Below are positions 28,781 to 37,228 of a stretch of 64,000 nucleotides of DNA, in pieces; position 1 is the first letter of the stretch; every line of letters begins with the position of its first letter. Below the pieces are notes generated by a model that did not search any database, was not told where the DNA came from, and worked only from the letters and a program-made list of their open reading frames with translations. The stretch lies in the NCBI RefSeq assembly GCF_016863435.1, contig NZ_BOOW01000027.1, forward strand, positions 124,001 to 188,000. Direction: 5' to 3'. Position numbers and translations under genes: made by a program. This DNA is from Sinosporangium siamense. GTDB taxonomy: Bacteria > Actinomycetota > Actinomycetes > Streptosporangiales > Streptosporangiaceae.

Positions 28781-29335
28781 ATGCGTGCCCTGGTTTTGCT
28801 GAGTTTCCTGCTGATCCCGGTTCTGGAGATCTGGCTGTTGATCCAGATCGGAGGTGTGATCGGCGGATGGACCACGGTGGGTCTGCTGGTCCTCGGGATG
28901 CTGCTCGGCGGGTGGCTGGTGCGGCGTGAGGGGCTGAAGGTCTGGCGGGACATCAACGCCGCTCTGGCCTCGGGGAAGATGCCCGACCGTGAGCTCGGCG
29001 ACGGTGCACTGCTCATGGCGGGCGGTGCGCTGTTGCTCATCCCCGGGTTCCTGACCGACATCGTGGGGTTCGCGTGCATCTTGCCGTTCACCAGGCCTGT
29101 CGTGCGCAAGGTCGGCAACTGGATGTTCAAGCGCCGCCTGGAGAAGATGGCCGCCGCCTCGCCCTACGCGGGGATCAACCTCGGCATGCCCTTCACCCCT
29201 CCCGGTGCCTCCCGGCCGGAGGAGGCGGAGCGTCCTTCGGGTCCGGTCATCCACGGTGAGGTGCTGAGGGACGAGCGGCGCGAGCCGCCGGAGGCCGGGA
29301 GCCCTCGCCCCCTGGATCCGCGCCGCACGAGCTGA
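28781..29335 (+). CDS. fxsA: FxsA family membrane protein
   Basis: A 184-residue membrane protein with hydrophobic segments ALVLLSFLLIPVLEIWLLIQ, WTTVGLLVLGMLLGGWLV and GALLMAGGALLLIPGFLTDI. The LIPGFLTDIVGF motif is the FxsA signature. In E. coli FxsA suppresses exclusion of phage T7 by F plasmid PifA. Its native role is unknown. The C-terminal 60 residues are charged and cytoplasmic. ATG 28781 follows GGGAAA. Confidence 0.88.
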   Translation: MRALVLLSFLLIPVLEIWLLIQIGGVIGGWTTVGLLVLGMLLGGWLVRREGLKVWRDINAALASGKMPDRELGDGALLMAGGALLLIPGFLTDIVGFACILPFTRPVVRKVGNWMFKRRLEKMAAASPYAGINLGMPFTPPGASRPEEAERPSGPVIHGEVLRDERREPPEAGSPRPLDPRRTS

Positions 29336-29687
29336 CGGGGAGCACGCCACCCGGGCTTCCGCCGTACAGGCCGTGCAGTACGAGCCGTGCGATGCGTGGA
29401 AATGTTTCTTTGCCTTCCCTAGGGGCAGGGGAAAGACAAGTTGTCTCCGCTCCGCTAGGTGCGATCAGAAGACGGGCGGCGCGCCACCAGCGCGCCGCCG
29501 GTCGATTTCCGGCACACACGTCCCGATACGGCTCCCAAGCCTCGCGTGAAGGTTGCCGTTTGTTCAACACCAGGCCGGGCGCGCGTAAGCGAAAAGCCGC
29601 GCGCCGTTCGGGGCGGCCGGGGAAGGTAGAGGGGCACGGGTGGTTCCGGAGGCATCCGGTCTTCCCCCGGCGGTGGGTGTGGGCATG
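29336..29687. other. Intergenic region between fxsA and the rbpA terminator
   Basis: No gene is supported. Open frames on both strands are Arg/Pro-rich and not protein-like. There is a weak inverted repeat around 29420-29440 (TTCCC/GGGGAA), and GCTTCCGCCGTAC near 29354 is a variant of the dispersed motif. Confidence 0.4.
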
Positions 29688-29727
29688 AGAAGCCCCCGGC
29701 ACGTTCGGTGGTGTGCCGGGGGCTTCT
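29688..29727. terminator. 15-bp stem terminator between fxsA and rbpA
   Basis: Perfect arms AGAAGCCCCCGGCAC (29688-29702) and GTGCCGGGGGCTTCT (29713-29727) flank a 10-base loop. It lies 24 bases past the rbpA stop codon and between convergent genes, so it most likely ends rbpA and may also catch fxsA readthrough. Confidence 0.75.
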
Positions 29728-29751
29728 TACAGTATTCGCTCGTGGGTCAGG

Positions 29752-30096
29752 TCACGCGCTCTTGCGCCTCTGGGCCCGGAGGATCGCCAGCCTCTCGTTC
29801 AAGACCTCCTCAAGGTCCTCGATGGTGCGTCGCTCCAAGAGCATGTCCCAGTGGGTTCTCGGTGGTTTGATCTTCTTCTGCTCAGGCAGCTCGCCATCCA
29901 CCCGGACGGCGGTCGCGCCGCAACTGCGGCACTCCCATGTCGCGGGGATCTCGGCCTCGGCGGCAAGCGGCACGTCGAAGTCGTGACCCTTCGGGCAGGT
30001 GTAGGCCACCTCCTGGCGCGGGGCCAGATCCGTGTTACGGTCGTTCTCGTAGCTGGTCGCCCCGAGTCGGGTGCCGCGAAGCGCACGCTCGCCCAT
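29752..30096 (-). CDS. rbpA: RNA polymerase-binding protein RbpA
   Basis: A 114-residue actinobacterial transcription factor that stabilises the sigma-HrdB/A holoenzyme and open complex. The N-terminus is MGERALRGTRLGATSYEND. The zinc-ribbon-like core contains YTCPKGHDFDVPL and WECRSCGATA. The basic linker and sigma-interaction helix follow (KPPRTHWDMLLERRTIEDLE). The start ATG 30096 has AGGAGG nine bases before it. The frame upstream to 30180 covers the sigma-R promoter. In Streptomyces rbpA belongs to the SigR oxidative/thiol-stress regulon and contributes to basal rifampicin tolerance. Confidence 0.95.
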   Translation of the reverse strand: MGERALRGTRLGATSYENDRNTDLAPRQEVAYTCPKGHDFDVPLAAEAEIPATWECRSCGATAVRVDGELPEQKKIKPPRTHWDMLLERRTIEDLEEVLNERLAILRAQRRKSA

Positions 30097-30151
30097 GTTC
30101 AAATGCCTCCTACAGGGCCCCATCTTGAGGGGTCTGTCTCCCACGGCGTAC

Positions 30152-30178
30152 AACGCTTGATACCGTGGTTGGATTCCC
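30152..30178 (-). promoter_or_regulatory. Sigma-R-type promoter of rbpA
   Basis: On the minus strand GGGAAT is followed by exactly 18 bases after GGAAT and then GTTG, which matches the GGAAT-N18-GTT pattern of SigR promoters. It lies about 55 bases upstream of the rbpA start. The same promoter type drives rbpA in Streptomyces coelicolor, which supports the reading. Confidence 0.8.
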
Positions 30179-30220
30179 ATCCTGGACGTGATCCAATCGC
30201 GCTTTTGGGTGCGCGCTGGG

Positions 30221-31606
30221 TCAGATCCGCTCGGGCACCTCGTTTCCGGCGGCTCTGATGGCCTTCGGCAGGTTCACAAGAGACAGCAACACAAAGCCGA
30301 TCACGAAGAAGACCACCAGCGATACGATCCCCGCACGCTGGCTGCCCGTGATCTGTACGGCGGTGCCCAGCACGAAGGAGCCGAAGATCGCGGCCCCCTT
30401 GTCGCTGATTTCATACAGGCTGAAATATTCGGCCTCCCGCCCGGCCGGGATCACCAGTGAGTACATCGACCTTGACAGAGACTGCGTGCCGCCCATGACG
30501 ATCGCGATGGCGAAGCCGAGCGCGTAGAACTGCCAGGCAGCCCCGCGCTCCAGGAAGTAGGCGACCGCCACCACCGCGGTCCACGCCACGAGGCTCACCA
30601 GCACCACCCGTTTCGCGCCGTGTCTCGCGGCCAGCCGGCCCAGCAGCAGCGCCCCGCCGAAGGCCGCGAACTGCACGAGCAGGATGGCGCTGATCTGCAC
30701 ATTGGTGCTCAGACCGAGCTCCTGGTCCGCGTAGGTCGCCGAGAACGAGATCACGGTCTGCACCCCGTCGTTGTAGACGAGGTAGGCGAGCAGGAAGAAC
30801 AACGTCAGCGGATAGTGCCGCAGCCCGGCCACCGTGCGGCCGAGTTGCCGGAACGACCCGGCGAGGGCCTGTCCCAGGGGCTCGCGGGCCTGGGCCCCGT
30901 GCGGCTGGGCCTCGGCGGCTCTGGGCACCCGGTTGCGCAGCCGCATCATCGGGATGATGGTGAACGCGCCCCACCACAGTCCCGCCGAGGCCAGCGAGAT
31001 GCGTACGGCTGACGCCTCGCCGATGCCGATCGCGTCGGCCTGCGTGAACAGCGCGAGGTTGATCACGAGCAGCGTGCCGCCGCCGAGGTAGCCGAAGCCC
31101 CAGCCCCGCGAGGACACCTTGTCCCGCTCGTCGGGTGTGGAGATCTCCGGCAGGAACGAGTTGTAGACCACCATGGCGGCCGCGAAACAGGCATTTCCGA
31201 TCATGAACAGGAAGCCGCCGAGCAGGTAGCCCCCATCGGAGATGAACCACATGCACAGGGTGGCTCCCGCGCCGAGGTAGGCGAAGAAGCCGAGCAGCTC
31301 CCTCTTCCTGCCGGTGTGGTCGGCGAGCGCCCCGGAGATCAGCATCAGGACGATCTGCAGGATCGCCGAGACCCCGAGCACGAACGGATAGTAGGCCTCC
31401 GGGCGCACGTCCATGCCGAGCACGTCGACATATGCCGCGCCGCCGGCTGCGGACTTGGCGACCTCGGTCAGGTAGGGCCCGAGGAAGACCGTCATGACGG
31501 TGGTGGGGAAGGCGGAGTTGGCGAAGTCGTACCAGTACCACCCGCGCTGCTCACGCAGACGGGAGGTGGGGGAGTCGTCGTCGACGGCCTTGACGGTGGT
31601 CATCAT
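30221..31606 (-). CDS. MFS transporter, UMF1/Atg22-like
   Basis: A 461-residue, about 12-helix major facilitator. The start WYWYDFANSAFPTTVMTVFL is the family signature of UMF1 (Atg22-like, BtlA) transporters. GYLGGGTLLVINLALF and GGTQSLSRSMYSLVIPAGRE are further family blocks. The substrate is unknown. Eukaryotic relatives export amino acids from vacuoles. Two adjacent ATGs (31606, 31603) follow AGGAG, and the second has the better spacing. Confidence 0.85.
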   Translation of the reverse strand: MMTTVKAVDDDSPTSRLREQRGWYWYDFANSAFPTTVMTVFLGPYLTEVAKSAAGGAAYVDVLGMDVRPEAYYPFVLGVSAILQIVLMLISGALADHTGRKRELLGFFAYLGAGATLCMWFISDGGYLLGGFLFMIGNACFAAAMVVYNSFLPEISTPDERDKVSSRGWGFGYLGGGTLLVINLALFTQADAIGIGEASAVRISLASAGLWWGAFTIIPMMRLRNRVPRAAEAQPHGAQAREPLGQALAGSFRQLGRTVAGLRHYPLTLFFLLAYLVYNDGVQTVISFSATYADQELGLSTNVQISAILLVQFAAFGGALLLGRLAARHGAKRVVLVSLVAWTAVVAVAYFLERGAAWQFYALGFAIAIVMGGTQSLSRSMYSLVIPAGREAEYFSLYEISDKGAAIFGSFVLGTAVQITGSQRAGIVSLVVFFVIGFVLLSLVNLPKAIRAAGNEVPERI

Positions 31607-31669
31607 CGGGCTCCTGGGGGGATCGAGCGGGGGCCTCGCCTCATCATGCCCGGGGAGCACGGACCAAGG

Positions 31670-32467
31670 TCAGGGGGAGGCGGGGCGGGGATGCCATTGA
31701 CCACGTTCGGACAGGACCGCACGCAGGCCGGAGATGTTGTCGGTCATGATGCCGTCGGCCCCGATGTCGAGGAGATGCTCCATGGTCCTCGGGCGGTCGA
31801 CGGTCCACACGTGCACCTGCATGCCGAGGGCGTGCGCGGTGCGGATCAGCGAGCGGGTGGCCACGCGAAGGCCGCGGAAGCCGTATGGCACCTGGGCGCA
31901 GGGCACGCCCGACCGGGCCAGGCGCACGAGGGCCTTGCCGTATCCCTCCGTGGCCGAGGCGATGCGCAGGGCCGCCACGCCGCGCGGGCCGAGCGAGGAG
32001 CAGACCGGGCGGTCCATCGCGGCCCTGGCGGCGGCCAGCCGCGTCTCGGAGAACGACGTCAGGCAGATGCGGTCGTGGGCGGCGGTGCGTTTGACCATCT
32101 CGGCCAGCGGCGCGATGACCGCCGCCTCCTTGACGTCGATGTTGAGCCGCGTGTCCGGCCACGCCCCGAGGACGTCCTCCAGCAGGGGGATGTCGTCCAC
32201 GCCGCCGACCCGGGCCCGCTTGATCTCGCGGTAGGGCAGGTCGGCGATGCGGCCCGTGCGGTCGGTCACCCGGTCGAGGGTGTGGTCGTGGAAGGCGAGC
32301 AGCACGCCGTCGCGGGTGGCGTGGGCGTCGGTCTCCAGATAGGTGTAGCCGAGGTCGACCGCCCGCTGGAAGGCGGGCATGGTGTTCTCCCGGCCCTCGG
32401 TCGCCCCACCGCGGTGGGCGAAGGCGAGCGGCCCCGGGTGGTCGAGGAACGCGTAGCGGTCAAGCAC
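31670..32467 (-). CDS. Glycerophosphodiester phosphodiesterase
   Basis: A 265-residue TIM-barrel phosphodiesterase that releases sn-glycerol 3-phosphate from deacylated phospholipids. Catalytic and metal residues are in AFAHRGGATEGRENTMPAF (HRG), ETDAHATRDGVLLAFHDHTL (E-x-D and the second His) and LNIDVKEAA. No signal peptide is seen, so it is cytoplasmic. GTG 32467 has GAGGGGG upstream. Confidence 0.92.
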   Translation of the reverse strand: MLDRYAFLDHPGPLAFAHRGGATEGRENTMPAFQRAVDLGYTYLETDAHATRDGVLLAFHDHTLDRVTDRTGRIADLPYREIKRARVGGVDDIPLLEDVLGAWPDTRLNIDVKEAAVIAPLAEMVKRTAAHDRICLTSFSETRLAAARAAMDRPVCSSLGPRGVAALRIASATEGYGKALVRLARSGVPCAQVPYGFRGLRVATRSLIRTAHALGMQVHVWTVDRPRTMEHLLDIGADGIMTDNISGLRAVLSERGQWHPRPASP

Positions 32468-32517
32468 GAGCGAAGTATCCCCCTCTCACGCGGCTTCTCC
32501 CGCCGTGATCGGCGATG

Positions 32518-33054
32518 TCACGGGGCGGTCCAGCCCTGGCGGCGCGCCTCGGCCAGCGCGATGGCGGCGGCCACCGCCACGTTGAAGGACCCCACGCGCC
32601 CCACCTGCGGGATGTAGCACACCCCGTCCGCCGCCTCCAGCAGCGCGGGGGAGCAGCCGTGGTCCTCGCCGCCGACCACCAGGCACACGTCCCCGGCGAG
32701 GGGCGACTCGTGCAGTGGCAGTGCGTCCCCCGTCAGCTCGACGGCGATCACCGCCAGCCCCTCGTCCTTGGCGGCCTGCACGGCGTCGGCAGCCGGCAGG
32801 GGCTCGCTCCAGGTCACGAGCCGGTCGGTGCCGAGGGCGGTCTTCTGCGCCTTGGGGTTGGTCGGCGGGGTGGCGTTGCCGGCGAGCCAGACGTGCTCGA
32901 CCCCGAAGGCCGCCGCCGTACGGAAGATCGAACCGACGTTGAACGGGCCGGTGACCGACTCCACGATCAGGCCGAGCCGCTGCTCGGTGTTCCTGCGCCA
33001 GGTCCGGTTGAGCCGTTTGACGTCGGTCGGCCGCATCTGCCTGCGTGCGGTCAT
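32518..33054 (-). CDS. SpoU (TrmH) family RNA 2'-O-methyltransferase
   Basis: A 178-residue SPOUT-fold methyltransferase acting on tRNA or rRNA ribose. Motif 1 is NVGSIFRTAAAFGVEHVWLA, motif 2 is VCLVVGGEDHGCSPALL, and motif 3 is YIPQVGRVGSFNVAVAAAIA. ATG 33054 has GGTGG nine bases before it. An in-frame ATG at 33081 lies inside the 33-bp repeat and would add nine residues (MHVDRWIPH). It is downstream of the rsmC-like gene in the same direction. Confidence 0.9.
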   Translation of the reverse strand: MTARRQMRPTDVKRLNRTWRRNTEQRLGLIVESVTGPFNVGSIFRTAAAFGVEHVWLAGNATPPTNPKAQKTALGTDRLVTWSEPLPAADAVQAAKDEGLAVIAVELTGDALPLHESPLAGDVCLVVGGEDHGCSPALLEAADGVCYIPQVGRVGSFNVAVAAAIALAEARRQGWTAP

Positions 33055-33069
33055 GTGAGGGATCCACCT

Positions 33070-33102
33070 GTCGACATGCATCGACCTTACTTTGTTAAGG
33101 CG
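33070..33102. repeat. 33-bp direct repeat, copy A (before the spoU gene)
   Basis: Thirty-two of 33 bases match copy B at 33407-33439 in the same orientation. The only difference is T versus C at 33096/33433. It contains the palindromes GTCGAC and ATGCAT. In this copy it lies between the rsmC-like stop and the spoU gene. Confidence 0.85.
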
Positions 33103-33139
33103 CGGGCCGTGTGACGGCTCGCCCTGAACGCTACCAGTC

Positions 33140-33751
33140 TCAGCCTTCGGAGCCGCCGGAAGCGGCGGAGACCTTGAGGATGCGGTAGGACGAGCGGGAG
33201 GAGTGGCGGCTGGCGGGAAAGCCCTCACTGGTCAGCCACCGCTGGAGGGAGTCGGCGCCGAGGTGCTTTTGCACCACCAGGTAGGCGCTGCCGCCCGGGA
33301 CGAGCCGGCTCAGCCAGCGCGTCAGCATGGCGTGCAGGGCGGGTTTGCCGATGCGGATGGCGGGGTTGGACCAGATGGCGGCGAACCGCACGTCCTGCGG
33401 CACCTCGTCGACATGCATCGACCTTACTTTGTCAAGGCGGGCGGCTGTGGCATTGCGCGCGCACAGCTCCAGGGAACGCCGGTTGACATCGACCGCCCAC
33501 ACCGTGGCCGCCGGCGCCCGCGTCGCCATGGTCAGCGCGATCGGCCCGTAACCGCACCCCAGGTCCAGAAGATCACCCTCGGCCGGTGGTGGCGGCACAC
33601 TCTCCAGCAGCACACGCGTGCCCAGATCGATCCGCTCGGGGGAGAACACCCCGCGGTCGGTCTCCAGCTTGAGATGCAGATCGGGGAGGACCAGCGTCAC
33701 CGCCCCCGGCCGACTGGCCGCCTGCGGACTGTCCTCGAAGTAGTGCGCCAC
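33140..33751 (-). CDS. Class I SAM methyltransferase, RsmC-like small domain
   Basis: A 203-residue methyltransferase resembling the C-terminal half of RsmC (16S rRNA G1207). The SAM motif is DLLDLGCGYGPIALTMA, the acidic loop is VWAVDVNRRSLELC, and the catalytic motif IV reads IWSNPAIRIGKPAL, where the family has NPP. The second Pro of NPPI is Ala here, which could affect catalysis. GTG 33751 or TTG 33757 is the start. There is no ribosome site, and TAGCGT upstream could serve a leaderless message. The upstream frame is the repeat field. It probably precedes spoU in an operon. Confidence 0.8.
   Translation of the reverse strand: MAHYFEDSPQAASRPGAVTLVLPDLHLKLETDRGVFSPERIDLGTRVLLESVPPPPAEGDLLDLGCGYGPIALTMATRAPAATVWAVDVNRRSLELCARNATAARLDKVRSMHVDEVPQDVRFAAIWSNPAIRIGKPALHAMLTRWLSRLVPGGSAYLVVQKHLGADSLQRWLTSEGFPASRHSSRSSYRILKVSAASGGSEG
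33407..33439. repeat. 33-bp direct repeat, copy B (inside the rsmC-like gene)
   Basis: This copy is in frame within the methyltransferase gene and encodes LDKVRSMHVDE. It matches copy A at 33070-33102 in 32 of 33 positions. The encoded residues replace a variable part of the family, so it may be ancestral coding sequence copied downstream. Confidence 0.85.
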
Positions 33752-33944
33752 GCGCAAAGACGCTATCAGCCCCGGCACCCACCCCCTGCCGCCCGCGTCC
33801 GCCGGGCGTGAGACCCCCGCCGCCCGCGTCCACCGGGCGTGAGGACACCCGGTGGACGCGGCCCGAGGGGGAGGGAAGACCCTGACGGCAACCGCGACGG
33901 CAGCGCCCGGCCGGTGGCGAGTCACGCGAGCCTCGGCGCGACGA

Positions 33945-34330
33945 CCTGAGCGGCGCGCCAGGTACGGCGCAGCCGGACCGATGGCCGGCCTCCGGCCCCG
34001 GACCCCCGGACCAGGGGACCGGCGTGGCCGGTCCCTCGGACCACCGGACCACCTGAGCGGTACGCCAGGCGCAGCCGCCCCCGCGGCCCCTGGACCAGCG
34101 GACCCGTGTGGCCGGACCCCGGACCACCTGAGCGGTCCGGCAGGTACGGCGCAGCCGGACCCATGGCCGGACCAGCGGACCGGCGTAGCCGGACCCCGGA
34201 CCACCTGAGCGGCGCGCCGGGTACGGCGCAGCCGGACCGATGGCCGGCCCCCGGACCAGCGGACCGGCATAGCCGGACCCCCAGACCACCGGACCACTGG
34301 ACCGGTGTGGCCGGGCCGGCCACCATGCCG
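33945..34330. repeat. Imperfect GC-rich repeat field
   Basis: Four copies of a block beginning CCTGAGCGG start at 33945, 34052, 34127 and 34204 (spacing 107, 75, 77). They are separated by GGACC-rich filler. Three carry GGTACGGCGCAGCCGGACC. Further degenerate ACCGGTACC repeats run on to about 34450. The region from 33758 to 34679 has no supported gene. Long frames on either strand are repeat-derived Pro/Gly/Arg sequence. Confidence 0.75.
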
Positions 34331-34679
34331 GTTGCCGGCATCCCCGCGATGCCGGTTATGACATCCCGACATGTCGGTCGTCGGCCTTGCCGGGCCATGC
34401 CGCCTCAGACCGGACCGGTACCGAACCGGTACCAACTCGGACCGGCGCCTGGCCGGTACTGCCTGGGTGCCCGCGCCGGGAGCGGCGGGCGTGATCGGCC
34501 GGGAAGGGTGCTCCCGGGTCCCGATCAGCGCTCCGCGATTCCCGGGTCGGGCACCGCCCCCTTCGTTTCGCGGACCGGCAGGGCCATCCCTCGCCGGCGG
34601 CCCCGGCGGATCTCACGGAGGAAGGGGGCGGGCACGTCATCGAGCGCGGCGTCGGCCGGGCCTCACGCGGGCTCGCCCG

Positions 34680-35000
34680 TCACTTTCCCTTCTTCGCCAC
34701 CGGCCGCAGGCGGGTGGTCACACACCCCGGCGACTTGCGGGACGACTTGGACGCGCACAGGCGGCGGTGCTTCGCCTTGGCTCTGGCGGCGGCCTTGGCG
34801 CGGGCACTGGGGGAGAGGTGCTGCGTGGCGTTGCGTGCCTGGGGGGAGAGGTGCCGGTGGTTGTTGTCGAGTTTGCTGTCGCTTGACGAGACGACGGCGG
34901 CGCTGCCGTTGGGGGCCGAATCGGCCGTCGCGGCCGTGGCGGTCGCCGCCAGAGCGGCGGCCGCGATGATCACGGCCACAGAGACGCTGCGTAGGCGCAT
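34680..35000 (-). CDS. Small secreted basic protein
   Basis: A 106-residue protein with a Sec signal peptide (MRLRSVSVAVIIAAAALAAT, cleavage probably after ATA near residue 26). The mature part is very basic and Ala/Lys/Arg-rich (SPSARAKAAARAKAKHRRL), with two Cys (RRLCAS and SPGCVT) and a KKGK end. I do not recognise the family. ATG 35000 has AAGGAG eight bases upstream. Confidence 0.68.
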   Translation of the reverse strand: MRLRSVSVAVIIAAAALAATATAATADSAPNGSAAVVSSSDSKLDNNHRHLSPQARNATQHLSPSARAKAAARAKAKHRRLCASKSSRKSPGCVTTRLRPVAKKGK

Positions 35001-35420
35001 GAGAGAACTCCTTGGCTCGGGTCGCGCTGCGGACCTGCTCAGGCCCGCCACTGAGAGATGCGCGCGACGCCGCCCAGGTTGCGACGCAGCGAGAAGATCT
35101 ACCTTTCTTAGACGAAGGTAGGGGTGACAAACCTGCGCATTGCCCTACATTCGTCGCAGCCGCGAGTTCCGGAGCCGTCGCACTCATCAGGAAGGCCGGT
35201 TGGTCTTCGCTCCCGCCCGGCCGACCTCGAACTGACACCCACCCGGCTCAACCCTGCCCGCCGTGACGCCCGACCCATAAGACAAGCAGGCTGCCCCCAG
35301 GCCCACCCGGCTCCGCCGTACCCGTCAGGCGGTTCGCCGGGACGCCTTACCTGGTCCGGGCGAGCTCGGGCTGACGCCCGGCCGGCTCCGCCGTACCCGG
35401 TCAGACCTGTGGCCCCCGGC
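35001..35420. other. Intergenic region with two dispersed-motif copies
   Basis: No gene is supported. Two reverse copies of the dispersed motif (GGCTCCGCCGTAC at 35309-35321 and 35384-35396) lie here. The promoter of the small secreted-protein gene must lie near 35040-35130. Confidence 0.5.
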
Positions 35421-36659
35421 TCAGCCGTCATCCTCCAGGCGGGCCGCCTTCGCCCGCAGATAGCGCTGCTGCGTGAGCCCCAAAGCCCGTGACGCGGCCT
35501 CCAGGTAACAGGCGCGGGCGGCGGGGCGGTCGCCCGCCATCTCCAGCAGGTGGGCCCGCACGGAGTGCAGACGATGGTCGGCGGCGAGTGCGTCCTCCAC
35601 CTTCGCCACCAGGTCGAGCCCGGCCTGAGGCCCGTCGGCCATCGCCACCGCTACCGCGTGGTTCAGCGCCACGAGGGGACTGCCCGCCACCGCCATCAGC
35701 ACCTCGTACAGCGCCTTGATCTGCGCCCAGTCCGTGGCCTCCGCGGTCGGGGCCTCGTCGTGGAGCGCGGCGATGGCCGCCTGCAACTGGTAAGGGCCTG
35801 TGGGCCCTCGAGGCAGCGCCCGGCTGATCAGCGCGACGCCCTCGGCGACGGCGTCGCGGTTCCACAACCCGCGGTCCTGCTCGGCCATCGGGATCAGCGT
35901 GCCGTCGGCCGCCGTGCGCGCCGGACGGCGCGCGTCGGTGAGCAGCATCAGCGCGAGCAGCCCCGCCGCCTCGGAGTCGCCGGGCAGCAGCCGGTGCGCC
36001 AGCCGGGCCAGCCGGATCGCCTCGGCCGACAACTCCACCCGGTGCAGGCGCGGCCCCGAGGTGCTCGTGTAGCCCTCGTTGAAGATCAGGTAGAGCACAT
36101 GGAGCACCGCCCCCAGCCGCTCGCCCCGCTCGGCCGCCGGAGGCAGGCAGAACGGCAGGCCGCTGTCCTTCACCCGCTGCTTGGCGCGGGTGATCCGCCG
36201 CGTCATCGTGGCCTCGGGCACCAGGAAGGCGCGGGCGATCTCCGCCGTCGTCAGACCCCCGACCGCGCGCAGGGTGAGCGCGATCTGCGAGGCGGGCGAC
36301 AACGAGGGATGGCAGCACATGAAGAGCAGCACCAGCGTGTCGTCCGCAGGGGGCGCCGGCCGGTCGGCGGCCGGCGCCAGCCACTCCTCGGGCAGGGTCC
36401 GCTGCGCGACCACACCCTCGCGGTTCCGGCGGGCCTGCTCACTGCGCAGCAGGTCGGTCAGCCGCCGCGACGCCACCGTGATCAACCAGGCCCGGGGATT
36501 GTCCGGCACCCCCTCGCCGGGCCACTGCGTGGCCGCCGCGAGCAGCGCCTCCTGGACCGCGTCCTCCGCCGTGTCGAAGTGCCCGTAGCGCCGCACGAGC
36601 GCGCCGAGGACCCGCGGCGCGAGATCGCGCAGCAGGCCCTCGACGTCGCGATCACTCAC
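35421..36659 (-). CDS. ECF sigma factor, ECF42 group (with C-terminal TPR-like domain)
   Basis: A 412-residue sigma factor. Sigma-2 is LVRRYGHFDTAEDAVQEALL, followed by NPRAWLITVASRRLTDLLRS. Sigma-4 is LTLRAVGGLTTAEIARAFLV, followed by ATMTRRITRAKQRV. A long C-terminal extension contains VLYLIFNEGYTSTSGP, typical of ECF42 sigma factors. These are encoded with a DGPF (YCII) protein instead of a classical anti-sigma factor, as here: GTG 36659 overlaps the DGPF stop codon by four bases. The C-terminal helical region is thought to control activity. Confidence 0.92.
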   Translation of the reverse strand: MSDRDVEGLLRDLAPRVLGALVRRYGHFDTAEDAVQEALLAAATQWPGEGVPDNPRAWLITVASRRLTDLLRSEQARRNREGVVAQRTLPEEWLAPAADRPAPPADDTLVLLFMCCHPSLSPASQIALTLRAVGGLTTAEIARAFLVPEATMTRRITRAKQRVKDSGLPFCLPPAAERGERLGAVLHVLYLIFNEGYTSTSGPRLHRVELSAEAIRLARLAHRLLPGDSEAAGLLALMLLTDARRPARTAADGTLIPMAEQDRGLWNRDAVAEGVALISRALPRGPTGPYQLQAAIAALHDEAPTAEATDWAQIKALYEVLMAVAGSPLVALNHAVAVAMADGPQAGLDLVAKVEDALAADHRLHSVRAHLLEMAGDRPAARACYLEAASRALGLTQQRYLRAKAARLEDDG

Positions 36660-37075
36660 GACCCGGTCTCGAACCCGCCCTCGATGGGCCGCACGTCGAC
36701 ATGCCAGGCGTATGTCTCGGCGACCGCCGCCGGAACAGGGCACTTCGCCAGGCGCGCGGCGATCTCCGTGGCCCGGTCGAAACTGTCGCACTCGACGATG
36801 TTGTAACCGGCGAGCACCTCCTGGGTCTCGGAGTAGGGCCCGTCGGTCACGACGGGCACCCCGGCCTTCAGGCTGACCCTGCGGGTGTGCACGGGCGCCA
36901 CCAGGCCGAACCCGCTGACCATCTCGCCGGTCTCCATGAACTCCGCGCTCCACTCCTCCATGAACTTGCCCAGCGCCGCGAGCTCGTCCGACGACCAGGC
37001 CGGCTGCCGCGTGGAGGTGCCCGCCATCGCGTCGTAGTCGTCCTGCGAGCCGTACAGCATGATCATGTACTTCAC
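36656..37075 (-). CDS. DGPF-domain (YCII-like) protein partnered with ECF42 sigma
   Basis: A 139-residue YCII-fold protein with the family signature VVTDGPYSETQEVLAGYNIV (the DGPF-type motif) and the opening VKYMIMLYGSQDDYD. The biochemical function is unknown. Several such genes usually sit in ECF42 loci. GTG 37075 has AAGGAG six bases upstream. It is translationally coupled to the sigma factor gene. Confidence 0.9.
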   Translation of the reverse strand: MKYMIMLYGSQDDYDAMAGTSTRQPAWSSDELAALGKFMEEWSAEFMETGEMVSGFGLVAPVHTRRVSLKAGVPVVTDGPYSETQEVLAGYNIVECDSFDRATEIAARLAKCPVPAAVAETYAWHVDVRPIEGGFETGS

Positions 37076-37228
37076 GGTCTTCTCCTTCTCACCGGCGCCC
37101 TCACGGCGCCCATTCACCGGAGACGTCGAAGCCCTCGCTTCCTACCGGACACGTTTTCTCCCCGAATCCAAAAAACTTATCCGAACTCCTGCGGCGTACG
37201 GCGGAGCCAACCAGGCCGGGGCCGTCCC

